Below, one piece after another: positions 38,379-47,515 of a stretch of 64,000 bases of DNA. How positions within the stretch are numbered: position 1 is the first letter of the stretch; each line of letters begins with the position of its first letter. The position numbers were made by a program, and so were the translations under genes. The stretch comes from a virus, in IMG/VR virus record IMGVR_UViG_3300005841_000030, positions 58,195 to 122,194 of that record. One strand, given 5' to 3'. The notes under the pieces are model-generated. The model made no database searches and was not told where the DNA came from. It saw only the letters and a program-made list of their open reading frames with translations.

Positions 38379-39932
38379 ATGGCAATTCAAACAATCCCAG
38401 GACTAACTGGTTTTACCTATGCTAGGATAGCTTCTATGGACAAACGTGCTGTAGGTAAGCTCACCGATAGTAATCACTTGGAGAGTTTTCACTCTACAGA
38501 TCCTGCAAACTATGATAAAAAAATCATAAGTTTGTATACTCAGAGTTCATTGTATAGCAATGACTTCTTGGATATGATTAATAAATCCACTCCATTCTAT
38601 ATTGATACAAATAGCGATGCTTGGAAATGGGATGTTAATGTTCCTTACAAATTCCCTAAAATTATTGATGTTCCTGTTTCAACACAGAATCTCACTAAAC
38701 CTGGAATTGATGGACAAGAATTCTCATTAGTTTTGGATACTAATGAATTCTCTAAAAACTCCATCATCTCTGTTGGTAGCCGTCAATATGGTCCTAGGTT
38801 CTATGTAACCAAAGATCCTCAACCTTGGAATGTTGGATATGTGTATTCGTTTACACTTGTAACTGATAACCCTACAGTGGATTTCGTTGCCCCTGTATTC
38901 TTGGAGATTGGAATTGAATTGGAATTGGTTGATGCATCAATTGGTGAATTTGACCAAGATTTACTAGGCTTACCACGTTTGGGTGAGAAAATCACAATGT
39001 TTGAATCTTTAGGTTCAGGATATGGTTTTGAACATAAGATTACAGCATGGGCTGATACAAAAATGTTGAGAGATAGCTCAGGTAGACCTTTAGATATTCT
39101 AGTGTATGTTCCTCAACGTAGGAATCAATTGGCTCTTACTCGTAATGATATTAAGTGGGAACCATTTATCGAATTCTGGATGCGTAAAGCAATGCTAGAA
39201 TTGAAAGTTAAAAAGATGATCTGGGGTAAACCTGGAACCGTTAAAACTAATGGATCAAGACAAGAATTGAAACGTACTACTGCTGGTGTATACCACAGAA
39301 TGCGCAATAATGGTAACTTGGTACAATATAATCGTGGGGAATTCTCTGCTAACTTAATCCGTAGCGTATTTGGAGATTTATTCTACAGACGTGTGGATGT
39401 TAAAGATCGTAGAGTTAAAATGTATACTAATGAAGCTGGTTTTGATACTTTCCAACAAGCTTTAAAAACAGATGCTCTTAATTCAGGATTGACATTTATG
39501 GCAGATAGCGGTAATCGTTATATGCAAGGTGAAGGTCAACATATCACATACAACTTTGCATTTGATGCAATGGTTACTCGTGAAACAGGTAGAGTAGAAC
39601 TAGTTCACTTAAAAGAACTTGATCTTCCTCAATCTAACTTGGAATTCGGTCAAAATAAGAAGTCTACTCCTGTATTCTTTGTGTTTGATGTGTCTCCTAT
39701 GTCAGATGGATCAATGGTTAATAACATCCGTGAAGTACGTATGGAAGGTGAACCTTCTATGACTTGGGGATATATTGATGGACGTAGACATCACTTAGGA
39801 TTTGCAAAATCACAAGGTATGTCTAGTGCTAACAAGTTTCCTGGGTATGAATTGTGGATGCAAGATCGTTGTGATGTCTTCATTGAAGATTTGTCTCGTA
39901 CTGTCCTTATAGAAGAGATACCACAATTCTAG
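38379..39932 (+). CDS. Major capsid protein
   Basis: 517 residues. It opens MAIQTIPGLTGFTYARIASM and the N-arm (about 40-70) and mixed alpha/beta body follow the HK97-fold capsid proteins of crAss-like phages. Codons are richer in GGT, CGT and AAC than in neighbours, as expected for the most abundant virion protein. The TAG stop overlaps the GTG start of an HNH gene. A leader AAATTTAAATAACAAATG precedes it. Confidence 0.9.
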   Translation: MAIQTIPGLTGFTYARIASMDKRAVGKLTDSNHLESFHSTDPANYDKKIISLYTQSSLYSNDFLDMINKSTPFYIDTNSDAWKWDVNVPYKFPKIIDVPVSTQNLTKPGIDGQEFSLVLDTNEFSKNSIISVGSRQYGPRFYVTKDPQPWNVGYVYSFTLVTDNPTVDFVAPVFLEIGIELELVDASIGEFDQDLLGLPRLGEKITMFESLGSGYGFEHKITAWADTKMLRDSSGRPLDILVYVPQRRNQLALTRNDIKWEPFIEFWMRKAMLELKVKKMIWGKPGTVKTNGSRQELKRTTAGVYHRMRNNGNLVQYNRGEFSANLIRSVFGDLFYRRVDVKDRRVKMYTNEAGFDTFQQALKTDALNSGLTFMADSGNRYMQGEGQHITYNFAFDAMVTRETGRVELVHLKELDLPQSNLEFGQNKKSTPVFFVFDVSPMSDGSMVNNIREVRMEGEPSMTWGYIDGRRHHLGFAKSQGMSSANKFPGYELWMQDRCDVFIEDLSRTVLIEEIPQF

Positions 39933-40405
39933 TGATAACTACTCACGAAGATAGAAAATGTGAGTATTGTGGTAAAAAACTAGAAAAGAAGGAAAATAAA
40001 AGACAACTTAGAAGAGATAAAAAGTTTTGTAACCAAAAATGTCACGATAAATTTAAATATGAGAATTCTTCGAAATCTCACAAAAAGTTTAAAGATGAAT
40101 ATGGTTTAAACAAATACACATTAAAAGGAATTAAAAAGAAACTAGAGTTAATAGAATTGTTTGGAGGAAAGTGTGAAAAGTGTGGATATAATAAAAATAT
40201 ATCAGCTTTTGATTTTCATCACAGAGATCCAGATGAAAAGAGTTTTGAGATCAAAGTTCAGAATTTGAATTACAAAACAGATGAAGTTATTCTAGAAGAA
40301 GCTTTGAAATGTATGTTATTATGTTCTAATTGTCACAGAGAAATACATAATCCTTATATGGATAAGGAGCATGTGGACAGAGTTATAAAATTACAGAAAG
40401 CCTAA
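39932..40405 (+). CDS. HNH endonuclease inserted after the capsid gene
   Basis: 157 residues from GTG 39932. CEYCGKKL...CNQKC is a first zinc site. The HNH core follows: CEKCGYNK, AFDFHHRDPDEKSFEI, MLLCSNCHREIH. The FHHRDP and LCSNCHR blocks match the HNH at 8809-9702 and 28075-28461. Start and preceding stop are fused (TAGTG). It is followed by an isolated tRNA-Met, so the two may have arrived together. Confidence 0.85.
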   Translation: MITTHEDRKCEYCGKKLEKKENKRQLRRDKKFCNQKCHDKFKYENSSKSHKKFKDEYGLNKYTLKGIKKKLELIELFGGKCEKCGYNKNISAFDFHHRDPDEKSFEIKVQNLNYKTDEVILEEALKCMLLCSNCHREIHNPYMDKEHVDRVIKLQKA

Positions 40406-40447
40406 CCTCTTCAAAATGCTGAGTTTGAAGAGGGCTTTCAAAAAATA

Positions 40448-40519
40448 GCGGGTTAGAGAAGTGGCCATCTCACAAGCCTCATAAGCTTGAAAACCTTGGT
40501 TCGAATCCAAGACACCGCA
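40448..40519 (+). tRNA. tRNA-Met-type (anticodon CAT), isolated in the head operon
   Basis: Anticodon stem CAAGC/GCTTG with loop CTCATAA and a perfect T-arm CTTGG-TTCGAAT-CCAAG. D-stem GAGA/TCTC is visible. The acceptor pairs only at the end four bases and the last one, so it is partly degenerate. It reads AUG or, if lysidine-modified, AUA. Not an initiator by its anticodon stem. Confidence 0.75.
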
Positions 40520-40551
40520 ACAAAAATAAAAACCAAATAACTAACTAAATT

Positions 40552-41514
40552 ATGGGCAGGACAGGCAAAATCTCCACTATTAAGAGAACCTATAGCAGTA
40601 CACAGCAAACTATGCAAAGTGAACTTGCTAAACATGGAATTAGCAGAATCCCTGGAACAGGGGTATTCAAATTTCCTTACAAGGAACTCACTGGAGTTTA
40701 TAGAACAGGATTAGATCCAAAAGCAGCTTATATCAGCAGAATTCAAGATAGGGCAGCTAAAGAAGTAGAGATTGATAGGGTTACTAAACTAAGAGATAAA
40801 TTACAAGAAGCTCTTGGAGTAGACCTAGGACCAAAGTCCTCATTCTGGGATCATAGTAAATCCACTTCATCTGAGGATCAATCCCACGTTCAACCTGTTA
40901 AATTAATGGATGGAGATAATCTATTCGATTTATCTATTCCATATAAGGAGCTAGCTTTCTCTTGGCTTAGAGTTCACCCTACTGTTGCTTCTTCTTTTCA
41001 AGCATGGGAGAGAGGAGAATATCCAGCAGATACACAATTTTATGTAGCAGATGATGAAGTTGAAAATGCAATTGCTTTCAACAAGAAAAAGGCCATAAAT
41101 AAAGCCATTATAGCATTTGATGCTATGACTCCTGATAAGAAGAAGAAAGTGGCAAGACAATTAGGATTGCCTGTAGAAGATAATACAAAAGAAGAAATTG
41201 TTTATAACTTAGTAGACGATCTTTTCAAGAAAAGTGAATTTAAATCTGGCACTTTCCAAGGATTAAGTCCTATTGAAGTATTCAATAGATTTGCAAATAT
41301 GAAAGAAGATATTCTTCATGCAAAAGATTTAATTAAACAAGCCATCACTCACTCTATTTATAGAATGAAACCTAATGGTAAGCTCTATGAAGGAGAAAAT
41401 GAAATTGCAAAAGATGAGGATGATTTGGTTAAATTCCTAGTAAATGAAGATAACCAAGCTGATTTAATAGAATTACAAGAAAAATTAAAATATAAAACCT
41501 TGTCTGCTGTATGA
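40552..41514 (+). CDS. Hypothetical virion-operon protein
   Basis: 320 residues, helical. MGRTGKISTIKRTYSSTQQT then FKFPYKELTGVYRTGLDPKA, and a second region with FNKKKAINKAIIAFDAMTPD. Uniform composition and its position after MCP suggest a head-associated or assembly protein. It overlaps the following gene by 4 nt. The leader repeats that of 37018-38352. Confidence 0.65.
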   Translation: MGRTGKISTIKRTYSSTQQTMQSELAKHGISRIPGTGVFKFPYKELTGVYRTGLDPKAAYISRIQDRAAKEVEIDRVTKLRDKLQEALGVDLGPKSSFWDHSKSTSSEDQSHVQPVKLMDGDNLFDLSIPYKELAFSWLRVHPTVASSFQAWERGEYPADTQFYVADDEVENAIAFNKKKAINKAIIAFDAMTPDKKKKVARQLGLPVEDNTKEEIVYNLVDDLFKKSEFKSGTFQGLSPIEVFNRFANMKEDILHAKDLIKQAITHSIYRMKPNGKLYEGENEIAKDEDDLVKFLVNEDNQADLIELQEKLKYKTLSAV

Positions 41515-42242
41515 TTCCCGTAGATAGTTTATTGTACAAAATAGATCAAAAGCTAAATAAACTATCAAGTAACGAACATCAACAGATAAGTCTTGAAGAT
41601 AAAATATTAGCTTTAAATGAGGCTCAAATAAAGCTGATAAAACAGAAATTAGATGGTCAAAATACTGTTTCTGGTTTAGGATTTGATGCATTTAAAAAGA
41701 GATATGAAGATTTAGAAAGACTTATAGAGTCTTATGAAGATCATAAACTTCCTCTAGAAGAAACGAATAAAGAACTAAACAAATGGACTGCCTCTCTATC
41801 TGGAGTATCTCCTGCTTACATGTTCTATGTTGATAGTTATATATTAGCAGACAAAGGAAAATGTAAGAATAGAAGAATAAAGATAAATCCAGATTTAGCT
41901 AGACATGGAGATATTCAAATGTTATTAGCAAATGATCATACAAAACCATCATTTGAATATCAAGAAACATTTAATATAATAGCATCAGATGAAATATCTA
42001 TATTCACAGATGGGACGTTTTCTCCGTTAGATTTATATCTATCATATGTTCGTTATCCAGATTATATAGATAAAGAAGGATATATTAAATTAGATGGAAA
42101 TCCTTCAACAACTGTCAATTGTGTACTTAAAAACTATCTAGAGGACGAATTAGTGGATTTAACAGTACAAAATATAGCAATGTACACAGAAAATACATCT
42201 GCTGCCCAAAGTGCTGAATTTAGAATAAAAACAGACGAATAA
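41511..42242 (+). CDS. Hypothetical virion protein
   Basis: 243 residues. N-terminal helices (LLYKIDQKLNKLSSNEHQQI) are followed by a beta-rich half with CKNRRIKINPDLARHGDIQM and FSPLDLYLSYVRYPDYIDKE. The second half looks like a connector or ring-type beta domain. Start overlaps the previous stop (ATGA). Confidence 0.6.
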   Translation: MIPVDSLLYKIDQKLNKLSSNEHQQISLEDKILALNEAQIKLIKQKLDGQNTVSGLGFDAFKKRYEDLERLIESYEDHKLPLEETNKELNKWTASLSGVSPAYMFYVDSYILADKGKCKNRRIKINPDLARHGDIQMLLANDHTKPSFEYQETFNIIASDEISIFTDGTFSPLDLYLSYVRYPDYIDKEGYIKLDGNPSTTVNCVLKNYLEDELVDLTVQNIAMYTENTSAAQSAEFRIKTDE

Positions 42243-42267
42243 ACTTTAACAATTTAAATAAACAAAC

Positions 42268-43425
42268 ATGTCAGATTTCTCATTAACCACCGTCTTTGTT
42301 GTTCCAGTAGGGAATACACTCCCTAGCTCTGGTAGCACACAAGACTTAACTGCTGGTCAGTTTGGTATATTCAGAAGTGATTACACAGTAGCCACTGCTG
42401 GTAACATTGCTGCATCTGCTTACTTCTACCTTGCACAAGGAAGAACTAATACTTACCTACAAGGAAGTAAACGTTCTGATAAAATCAAGGGATGTGCAAC
42501 AGCCAATTGTACTTCAAATGTAACAGATTGGCGTAAGGTCACTGGATGTGCTACTGCTGCTACTCAAGTAACAGATGTAAGTGGATGGAATGTAAAATGT
42601 GGTGATATTCTCACTCTTACATTACGTGCCCAATCTTCTTATCTTTCTACTCTTTATTTCAATGGTTTCACTCGTTCAGTAACTGTTCAAGCTCCTTGTT
42701 GTGCTTGCGGTGCTGATCCTTGTACCGTTGTAGATGTACCTGCTCTTATTGATAAGCTTATCATAGCACTAAATCAAGCAGCTCCTGGTAATAATTCAGA
42801 TAATATTTCTCTTTCAGATTTCTATCAATTCCAACGTATAGGAAACAACTCATCTGCAATTCTTCGTATTTCTGGTAAGCCTCTTACTAGATATGGACAA
42901 CCTTGCGATATTGCTGCCTTTCCTTACGAATATGATAGAATGTGGTTTAGAACATTCGTATTCTCTGGTCCTGCTACCACAGCAGACTTTATTGTACCAG
43001 ATGCTTGTGATATTGTAGCTACAGCCACTGTAACACAAAGAGCCACTTATGCAACAGGTCAATCTGATGAAATTAAACAACTTGAAAAGAATTTCTATAG
43101 CTATCAAGCTGGATATTTGAAGAGTCTTTACAGAATGAACGGTTACAATGAGAACTTCGAATCTTGGGTAACTGATGGTACAAACTATGATACTTTCTAT
43201 ATTCGTTTTAATGAAATAGATAAATCAGCATATCAATGGGGAGATTATATTCCTGAAGACAGTCTTGTCATCATAGCAACTCCTTCATCTGTAACTGCTG
43301 GTATTCAAACTGTTTTGGAAGCTGCTTTAGGTACAGTAGTTACTGATAACGCTTGTATTACGACAACTAGTACTACAACTACTGTTTGGCCTACTACTTC
43401 AACAACTTCTACACTTATACCTTAA
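42268..43425 (+). CDS. Auxiliary capsid / head decoration protein with Thr-rich C-terminus
   Basis: 385 residues. A beta-rich N-terminal domain is followed by Cys-rich stretches (CATANCTSN, CCACGADPC) and a second beta domain. The last 20 residues are a Thr/Ser linker (TTTSTTTTVWPTTSTTS). The codons are like those of MCP, implying high expression. It has a strong terminator right after it. In crAss-like phages an abundant auxiliary capsid protein is encoded at this place. Call by position and expression signature. Confidence 0.6.
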   Translation: MSDFSLTTVFVVPVGNTLPSSGSTQDLTAGQFGIFRSDYTVATAGNIAASAYFYLAQGRTNTYLQGSKRSDKIKGCATANCTSNVTDWRKVTGCATAATQVTDVSGWNVKCGDILTLTLRAQSSYLSTLYFNGFTRSVTVQAPCCACGADPCTVVDVPALIDKLIIALNQAAPGNNSDNISLSDFYQFQRIGNNSSAILRISGKPLTRYGQPCDIAAFPYEYDRMWFRTFVFSGPATTADFIVPDACDIVATATVTQRATYATGQSDEIKQLEKNFYSYQAGYLKSLYRMNGYNENFESWVTDGTNYDTFYIRFNEIDKSAYQWGDYIPEDSLVIIATPSSVTAGIQTVLEAALGTVVTDNACITTTSTTTTVWPTTSTTSTLIP

Positions 43426-43448
43426 TAGTAGATTTAGAATAATATACC

Positions 43449-43489
43449 GAAAAAGGGGAGGAAGGATAACTTCCCTCCCCTTTTTTATT
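43449..43489 (+). terminator. Strong terminator after the auxiliary capsid gene
   Basis: A hairpin with AAAAGGGGAGG against CCTCCCCTTTT, inner AAG/CTT and loop GATAA, ends in six T. It marks a boundary of an independently transcribed capsid block. Confidence 0.85.
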
Positions 43490-43502
43490 TAAACTAATAG
43501 CA

Positions 43503-44072
43503 ATGGCAGACTTAACATTAGATATACTAGTAATTGAAACATTCAACAAGCTTACATTAGGAATAGCTGATATTTCTACTTATCCTGATAGTCCTCCTAT
43601 TTCTTCCCCTACTATCACTATAGAAATCCCTAATGGTTTTGATAGTGTTTCTCTTCCCTTTACTCCTAATACATTCAATGTATTTAATTCCTTAATTTTA
43701 GGACTTAGTGCTCCTGGGGATGATTTAACTCCTCTTCCAGATGGAACATACACATTGACATATTCAGTAACTCCTTCTTCAGAAAACTTTGTTACAAAAA
43801 CCTTTCAAAGAACGGAGATATTTCAGGAAAAGTTTGATGAAGCTTATATGAAGCTGGATATGATGCAATGTGACATGGCTATTAAAACTCAATCTAAAGT
43901 GGATTTAACTTCTATATATTTCTTTATAGAAGGATCTAAAGCAGCAGCTAATAATTGTGCCATTGATACAGCCAATACTCTTTACAGACAAGCAAATAAG
44001 CAGTTATGTAATTTTATTGCTAATAATTGTGGATGTTCAAGAAATAATAATTTTATAACTAACTTCATATAA
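43503..44072 (+). CDS. Ig-like/beta-sandwich virion protein
   Basis: 189 residues. The first 105 residues are all beta (DLTLDILVIETFNKLTLGIA, PTITIEIPNGFDSVSLPF). The C-terminal third is helical with a Cys-rich end (CNFIANNCGCS). Starts 14 nt after the terminator. A neck or fibre-attachment role is possible. Confidence 0.6.
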   Translation: MADLTLDILVIETFNKLTLGIADISTYPDSPPISSPTITIEIPNGFDSVSLPFTPNTFNVFNSLILGLSAPGDDLTPLPDGTYTLTYSVTPSSENFVTKTFQRTEIFQEKFDEAYMKLDMMQCDMAIKTQSKVDLTSIYFFIEGSKAAANNCAIDTANTLYRQANKQLCNFIANNCGCSRNNNFITNFI

Positions 44073-44082
44073 AACCAATTTT

Positions 44083-44226
44083 ATGAAATGCTCTAAATGT
44101 GGGGCAGTACAAGGATGTTCTTGCCAATTAAAAAATGGAATGTGTCCTTCATGCTATTCAGCCTCTTTACAGGCAACTAATCCAAATACACAACCTCAAG
44201 TAAATGCTCCAGCCCAGACTAACTAA
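44083..44226 (+). CDS. 47-residue zinc-ribbon protein
   Basis: MKCSKCGAVQGCSCQLKNGM then CPSCYSASL: two CxxC pairs plus a CSC, a compact zinc ribbon. The tail is Pro/Asn/Gln-rich. It overlaps 44204-44470 by 23 nt. Probably an assembly or RNA-binding factor; unknown. Confidence 0.6.
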   Translation: MKCSKCGAVQGCSCQLKNGMCPSCYSASLQATNPNTQPQVNAPAQTN

Positions 44227-44470
44227 TTGTGTAGATTGCACAACAATACCTGTATTACTATCAGAAATTAACTGTAAGATATTCTCATTAGCTAAAAATG
44301 AATACAATAATACAGTATTTGATCTTAATAAATGTATAGATAGAGAAGTTATGTGGGATTTGCTCTTATATAAAAGAATATTAACATTTAAATTATACAA
44401 TCCTGATTATGCTTGTAGGTTTACTGTTAAGAAAATAGCCAGCCGAATAAAAATATTAATTAATAAATAA
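44204..44470 (+). CDS. 88-residue hypothetical protein
   Basis: MLQPRLTNCVDCTTIPVLLS, then LAKNEYNNTVFDLNKCIDRE and a basic helical C-terminus. Cys at 9 and 12. It starts inside the zinc-ribbon gene, suggesting coupling. Not recognised. Confidence 0.6.
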   Translation: MLQPRLTNCVDCTTIPVLLSEINCKIFSLAKNEYNNTVFDLNKCIDREVMWDLLLYKRILTFKLYNPDYACRFTVKKIASRIKILINK

Positions 44471-44479
44471 ATCAATAAA

Positions 44480-45592
44480 ATGTGCTCAAACTGTTATAAT
44501 GGATGTACTGAAGTAACCTCAGATAAATGTGTAAGATACACAGGAGTAGATGTTCCTGTACTAGAAATACAAACAGGAGATAGTCTTTCCTATGTAGAGC
44601 AAGCTTTAATTACTTTTCTAACATCCACACTAGATGGAACAGGGATTAAACCTACAATTCCTTCAGAAATTATATGTACTTTAGTAAGTCAATATCTTCC
44701 TACCTGTGAAGATCTTACAGTGGTAAATTTACTTAAGGCTTTAATACAAGCAGCTTGTAATTTACAAGAACAAATAGATACAATTAACACTACACTTACA
44801 ACATTAAATGCTGATTATGATGTAGACTGTCTAACAGGAGTGGGTGCTGGAGATGGTACACATGCTATATTACAAGCAGTGATTACTAAATTATGTTCTG
44901 TAAGTACAGATTTAGCAGCTTTAACATTAAATGTTTCTACAAATTATGTAGCAATAGCTGACTTAAATGCATTAATCGCAGCATATCTAGATTCTCTTCC
45001 TTCTTCTACAGCATTCTATACAAAGATGGTTCCCTACACTGTTGTAGAATATTATGGATCTCTTAGTAGTTTTGATGCTACAGGAGCTGGATTTGGAGAT
45101 TGGATAAACATCTACTTATGTAATGGTTTAAATGGCACTCCAGATAAAAGGGGGAGAGTTCCTGTAGGAGCCATAGTAGGAGTCCCTGGTGGAGTATTAG
45201 CCCCTGCTGTAAATCCAGCATCCTCAGTTTTCAATCCTAATTATGCGTTAGGAGACACTGTATATGGAGTTAATAATATAGTGTTGGATACAACACAAAT
45301 TCCTTCTCATACTCACTCCATTACAGACCCTAGTCATTTTCATTACTCTGCCCAAGATGTAGCCCTATCAGGAGCTACAGTTCCTGTAACAGCAGCTTTC
45401 CCAATGGTTAGAAAATGGAGTGTAGCTGGAAATACTGATTATGACCTAAATTCAGGAAATGCAGCAGCTACAGTATCCCCTACAAGTACAAGTGCTACAG
45501 GAATAACAGGAGCAAATGCTACAGGAGGAGGATTAGGTCATGATAATAAACAACCCTCTCTAGCAACGTACTACATCATGTACATACCTTAA
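44480..45592 (+). CDS. Tail-collar-domain fibre protein
   Basis: 370 residues. Residues 1-180 are a trimeric-looking N-terminal part with coiled coil (CNLQEQIDTINTTLTTLNAD). The C-terminal region has the phage tail collar/microcystin-dependent pattern: TPDKRGRVPVGAIVGVPGG, SHTHSITDPSHFHY, and KQPSLATYYIMYIP. Probably a receptor-binding or baseplate-type fibre. The N-terminal Cys-rich start (MCSNCYNGC) links it to the zinc-ribbon neighbours in composition. Confidence 0.8.
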   Translation: MCSNCYNGCTEVTSDKCVRYTGVDVPVLEIQTGDSLSYVEQALITFLTSTLDGTGIKPTIPSEIICTLVSQYLPTCEDLTVVNLLKALIQAACNLQEQIDTINTTLTTLNADYDVDCLTGVGAGDGTHAILQAVITKLCSVSTDLAALTLNVSTNYVAIADLNALIAAYLDSLPSSTAFYTKMVPYTVVEYYGSLSSFDATGAGFGDWINIYLCNGLNGTPDKRGRVPVGAIVGVPGGVLAPAVNPASSVFNPNYALGDTVYGVNNIVLDTTQIPSHTHSITDPSHFHYSAQDVALSGATVPVTAAFPMVRKWSVAGNTDYDLNSGNAAATVSPTSTSATGITGANATGGGLGHDNKQPSLATYYIMYIP

Positions 45593-45599
45593 TACAAAT

Positions 45600-47345
45600 A
45601 TGACTATACCAGGAATGAATGATTGGCAAAATACTTCCAATAATAATGGATGTGGGTGTATTCCTACTATCACTTGGTTTCCTTGTGGTTGCTCTCCTAT
45701 TAGAATAAATAGCACAGATGTAATATACACAGGAGCAGATTTAGTTAATTCAGGAATTCTTACTAATGATAATTTAACACAAGCCCTAGCTAAAATTGAT
45801 GCAATTATTAGTTCTGGAGGAGGATTTACTTTAACTGATGGGAACGGAACCTTAGCAGGAGCAACTTTTGTAAACTGGGGAGGCACTTTAACTTCCGATG
45901 TAAGTATCTCAGGCTATCATAATATTACATTAGGTAATGGTCCAGCGTTACAAAGCTTTTCTGCCCATGTTACAGATTTTGCAGTTACTACTCTTTTAGA
46001 TTTGCTTTTAAGTGGTCTAGGATATATAGAAATTAGAAATGCAGGAGTTGGGGTTTATGACGAATCTATTACATTAACTTCAGGAGGTATATCCTTATTA
46101 TATACGAATTCTATATCTTCCAAACAAACAATAGTAAATGTTGGGGATAATTTTGTAAAAATTTCTTCTACAGATTCATCCTTTCCAGGAGCTACTTATG
46201 ATATTAATTATGGGGTTAATTTTACAACAAGATCTCTTATTGATAAAAATTATGCAGATATACATTTAACAGGATTAACTTTTACAAATTCCCCATCAAA
46301 TGGAAATGTTCCAACATATAATGGTACTAATTGGACATTTTCTACTCCAAGTGGAGGATCAGGGATAACCGTAGGAACTACTACCATTACTTCAGGTACA
46401 ACAGGAAGAATTCCCTATAACAATGCAGGAATTTACTCAGAGACAGCTAATTTGTCATGGGATGGATTTAGTATTTTACAAGTAAGTAGAGTTCAATCTG
46501 GAGGAACTGCTGGATATACCTCACAAGGATTCAATGCTGTTAATGGAGAATTTCAATATAGTAATAACGGTGCTGATGCTTTTGCGTCATTTAGGGTATC
46601 CCATTTTAGTTCTGTCGGTGGTTTAGGAACAGGAGTATCTATAGACTTTGGGAGTACAGCAGCAGCAGGTAATGAAAAATTGGGTGGGAATATTGGCATA
46701 GTAGCAACTAATGTAGGTGTAGGAACAGAAGCATTTGATTTTGTGATTAACTTAATGACTGGAGGTGCTGCTGCAACAGAGATATTTAGATTTGTACCAG
46801 ATGGTACATTAAAAACTCCGAATAATGGAGCCGGAACATCAGGTCAGCTTATTGTTAAAAGTGGAACAGGCACAACAGGAAGTGGATTTGTAGAATTAGC
46901 AAGTGGAGCTACTTCTGCTGGCACAAGTGGAGGAGCAGCAATTGTATCAGGAACAGGAACAACTGGTTCAGGCACTGTAGGAGTTATAAGTGGACCAGTC
47001 TCCGCTGGAGCATCTGGACAAGTAAGTGTAACTTCAGGAAATGGAACTACAGGAAGCGGACAAGTTCTAATTATAAGTGGAAATGCATCTGCTGGAAATA
47101 GTGGGGATATAATCATACAATGTGGATCAGCCAGCGGATCAGTAGGAGCTGTTATTGTACAAGGTAGAGCTACTGGAAAATTATCATTTTATGGTAATGC
47201 TGGAATATTACAACCAACTACTGCTGGAGCAGCATCATCATTTAGTGCTAATGCTGGAACTGCTATAAATGACGCTTCTACATTTGATGGATATACATTA
47301 AAACAAGTTGTAGCTGCCATCAGACTTTTAGGATTATTAGCTTAA
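45600..47345 (+). CDS. Repeat fibre protein (GTGTTGSG repeats)
   Basis: 581 residues. A Cys-containing N-terminal region is followed by beta-rich stretches and YNGTNWTFSTPSGG, a phage fibre signature. From about residue 400 there are repeats of about 20 residues: SGTGTTGSGFVELASG, then SGTGTTGSGTVGVISG and SGNGTTGSGQVLIISG, alternating with SAGxSG. It likely forms a beta-helical trimer. A C-terminal helix ends in LLGLLA. Followed by a strong terminator. Confidence 0.75.
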   Translation: MTIPGMNDWQNTSNNNGCGCIPTITWFPCGCSPIRINSTDVIYTGADLVNSGILTNDNLTQALAKIDAIISSGGGFTLTDGNGTLAGATFVNWGGTLTSDVSISGYHNITLGNGPALQSFSAHVTDFAVTTLLDLLLSGLGYIEIRNAGVGVYDESITLTSGGISLLYTNSISSKQTIVNVGDNFVKISSTDSSFPGATYDINYGVNFTTRSLIDKNYADIHLTGLTFTNSPSNGNVPTYNGTNWTFSTPSGGSGITVGTTTITSGTTGRIPYNNAGIYSETANLSWDGFSILQVSRVQSGGTAGYTSQGFNAVNGEFQYSNNGADAFASFRVSHFSSVGGLGTGVSIDFGSTAAAGNEKLGGNIGIVATNVGVGTEAFDFVINLMTGGAAATEIFRFVPDGTLKTPNNGAGTSGQLIVKSGTGTTGSGFVELASGATSAGTSGGAAIVSGTGTTGSGTVGVISGPVSAGASGQVSVTSGNGTTGSGQVLIISGNASAGNSGDIIIQCGSASGSVGAVIVQGRATGKLSFYGNAGILQPTTAGAASSFSANAGTAINDASTFDGYTLKQVVAAIRLLGLLA

Positions 47346-47374
47346 AACTCCACTTTTATTGGTTTAAGAGGAGT

Positions 47375-47410
47375 CCCCATTTGGTAGAAATATCAAATGG
47401 GGTTTTTATT
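47375..47410 (+). terminator. Terminator after the repeat fibre gene
   Basis: CCCCATTTG (47375-47383) pairs perfectly with CAAATGGGG (47394-47402), loop 10, followed by TTTTTATT. Confidence 0.9.
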
Positions 47411-47428
47411 TCTAATTGTTTTAGTTAA

Positions 47429-47460
47429 TTTACTATAATTAATTTAGTTAAATAAGTTTG
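47429..47460 (+). promoter_or_regulatory. Bacteroides-type promoter for the distal virion genes
   Basis: TTTA (47429-47432), 20-nt spacer, TAAGTTTG (47453-47460). One mismatch in the -33 box. Lies between the fibre terminator and the phosphoesterase gene, 55 nt upstream of its ATG. Confidence 0.5.
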
Positions 47461-47515
47461 CTAAATAGAAATCTTCTTCATATCTTTACTGTTGATTTAA
47501 CCAAACAATCATAAA

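Noticed and set aside
46844-47116. 90-codon minus-strand frame inside the repeat fibre gene
   Set aside because: Pro-rich antisense of the GTGTTGSG repeats; no independent support.
45600-47345. CRISPR-like array in the repeats of the fibre gene
   Set aside because: Repeats are in frame, encode a regular protein pattern and are not identical at DNA level; no CRISPR array was seen anywhere.
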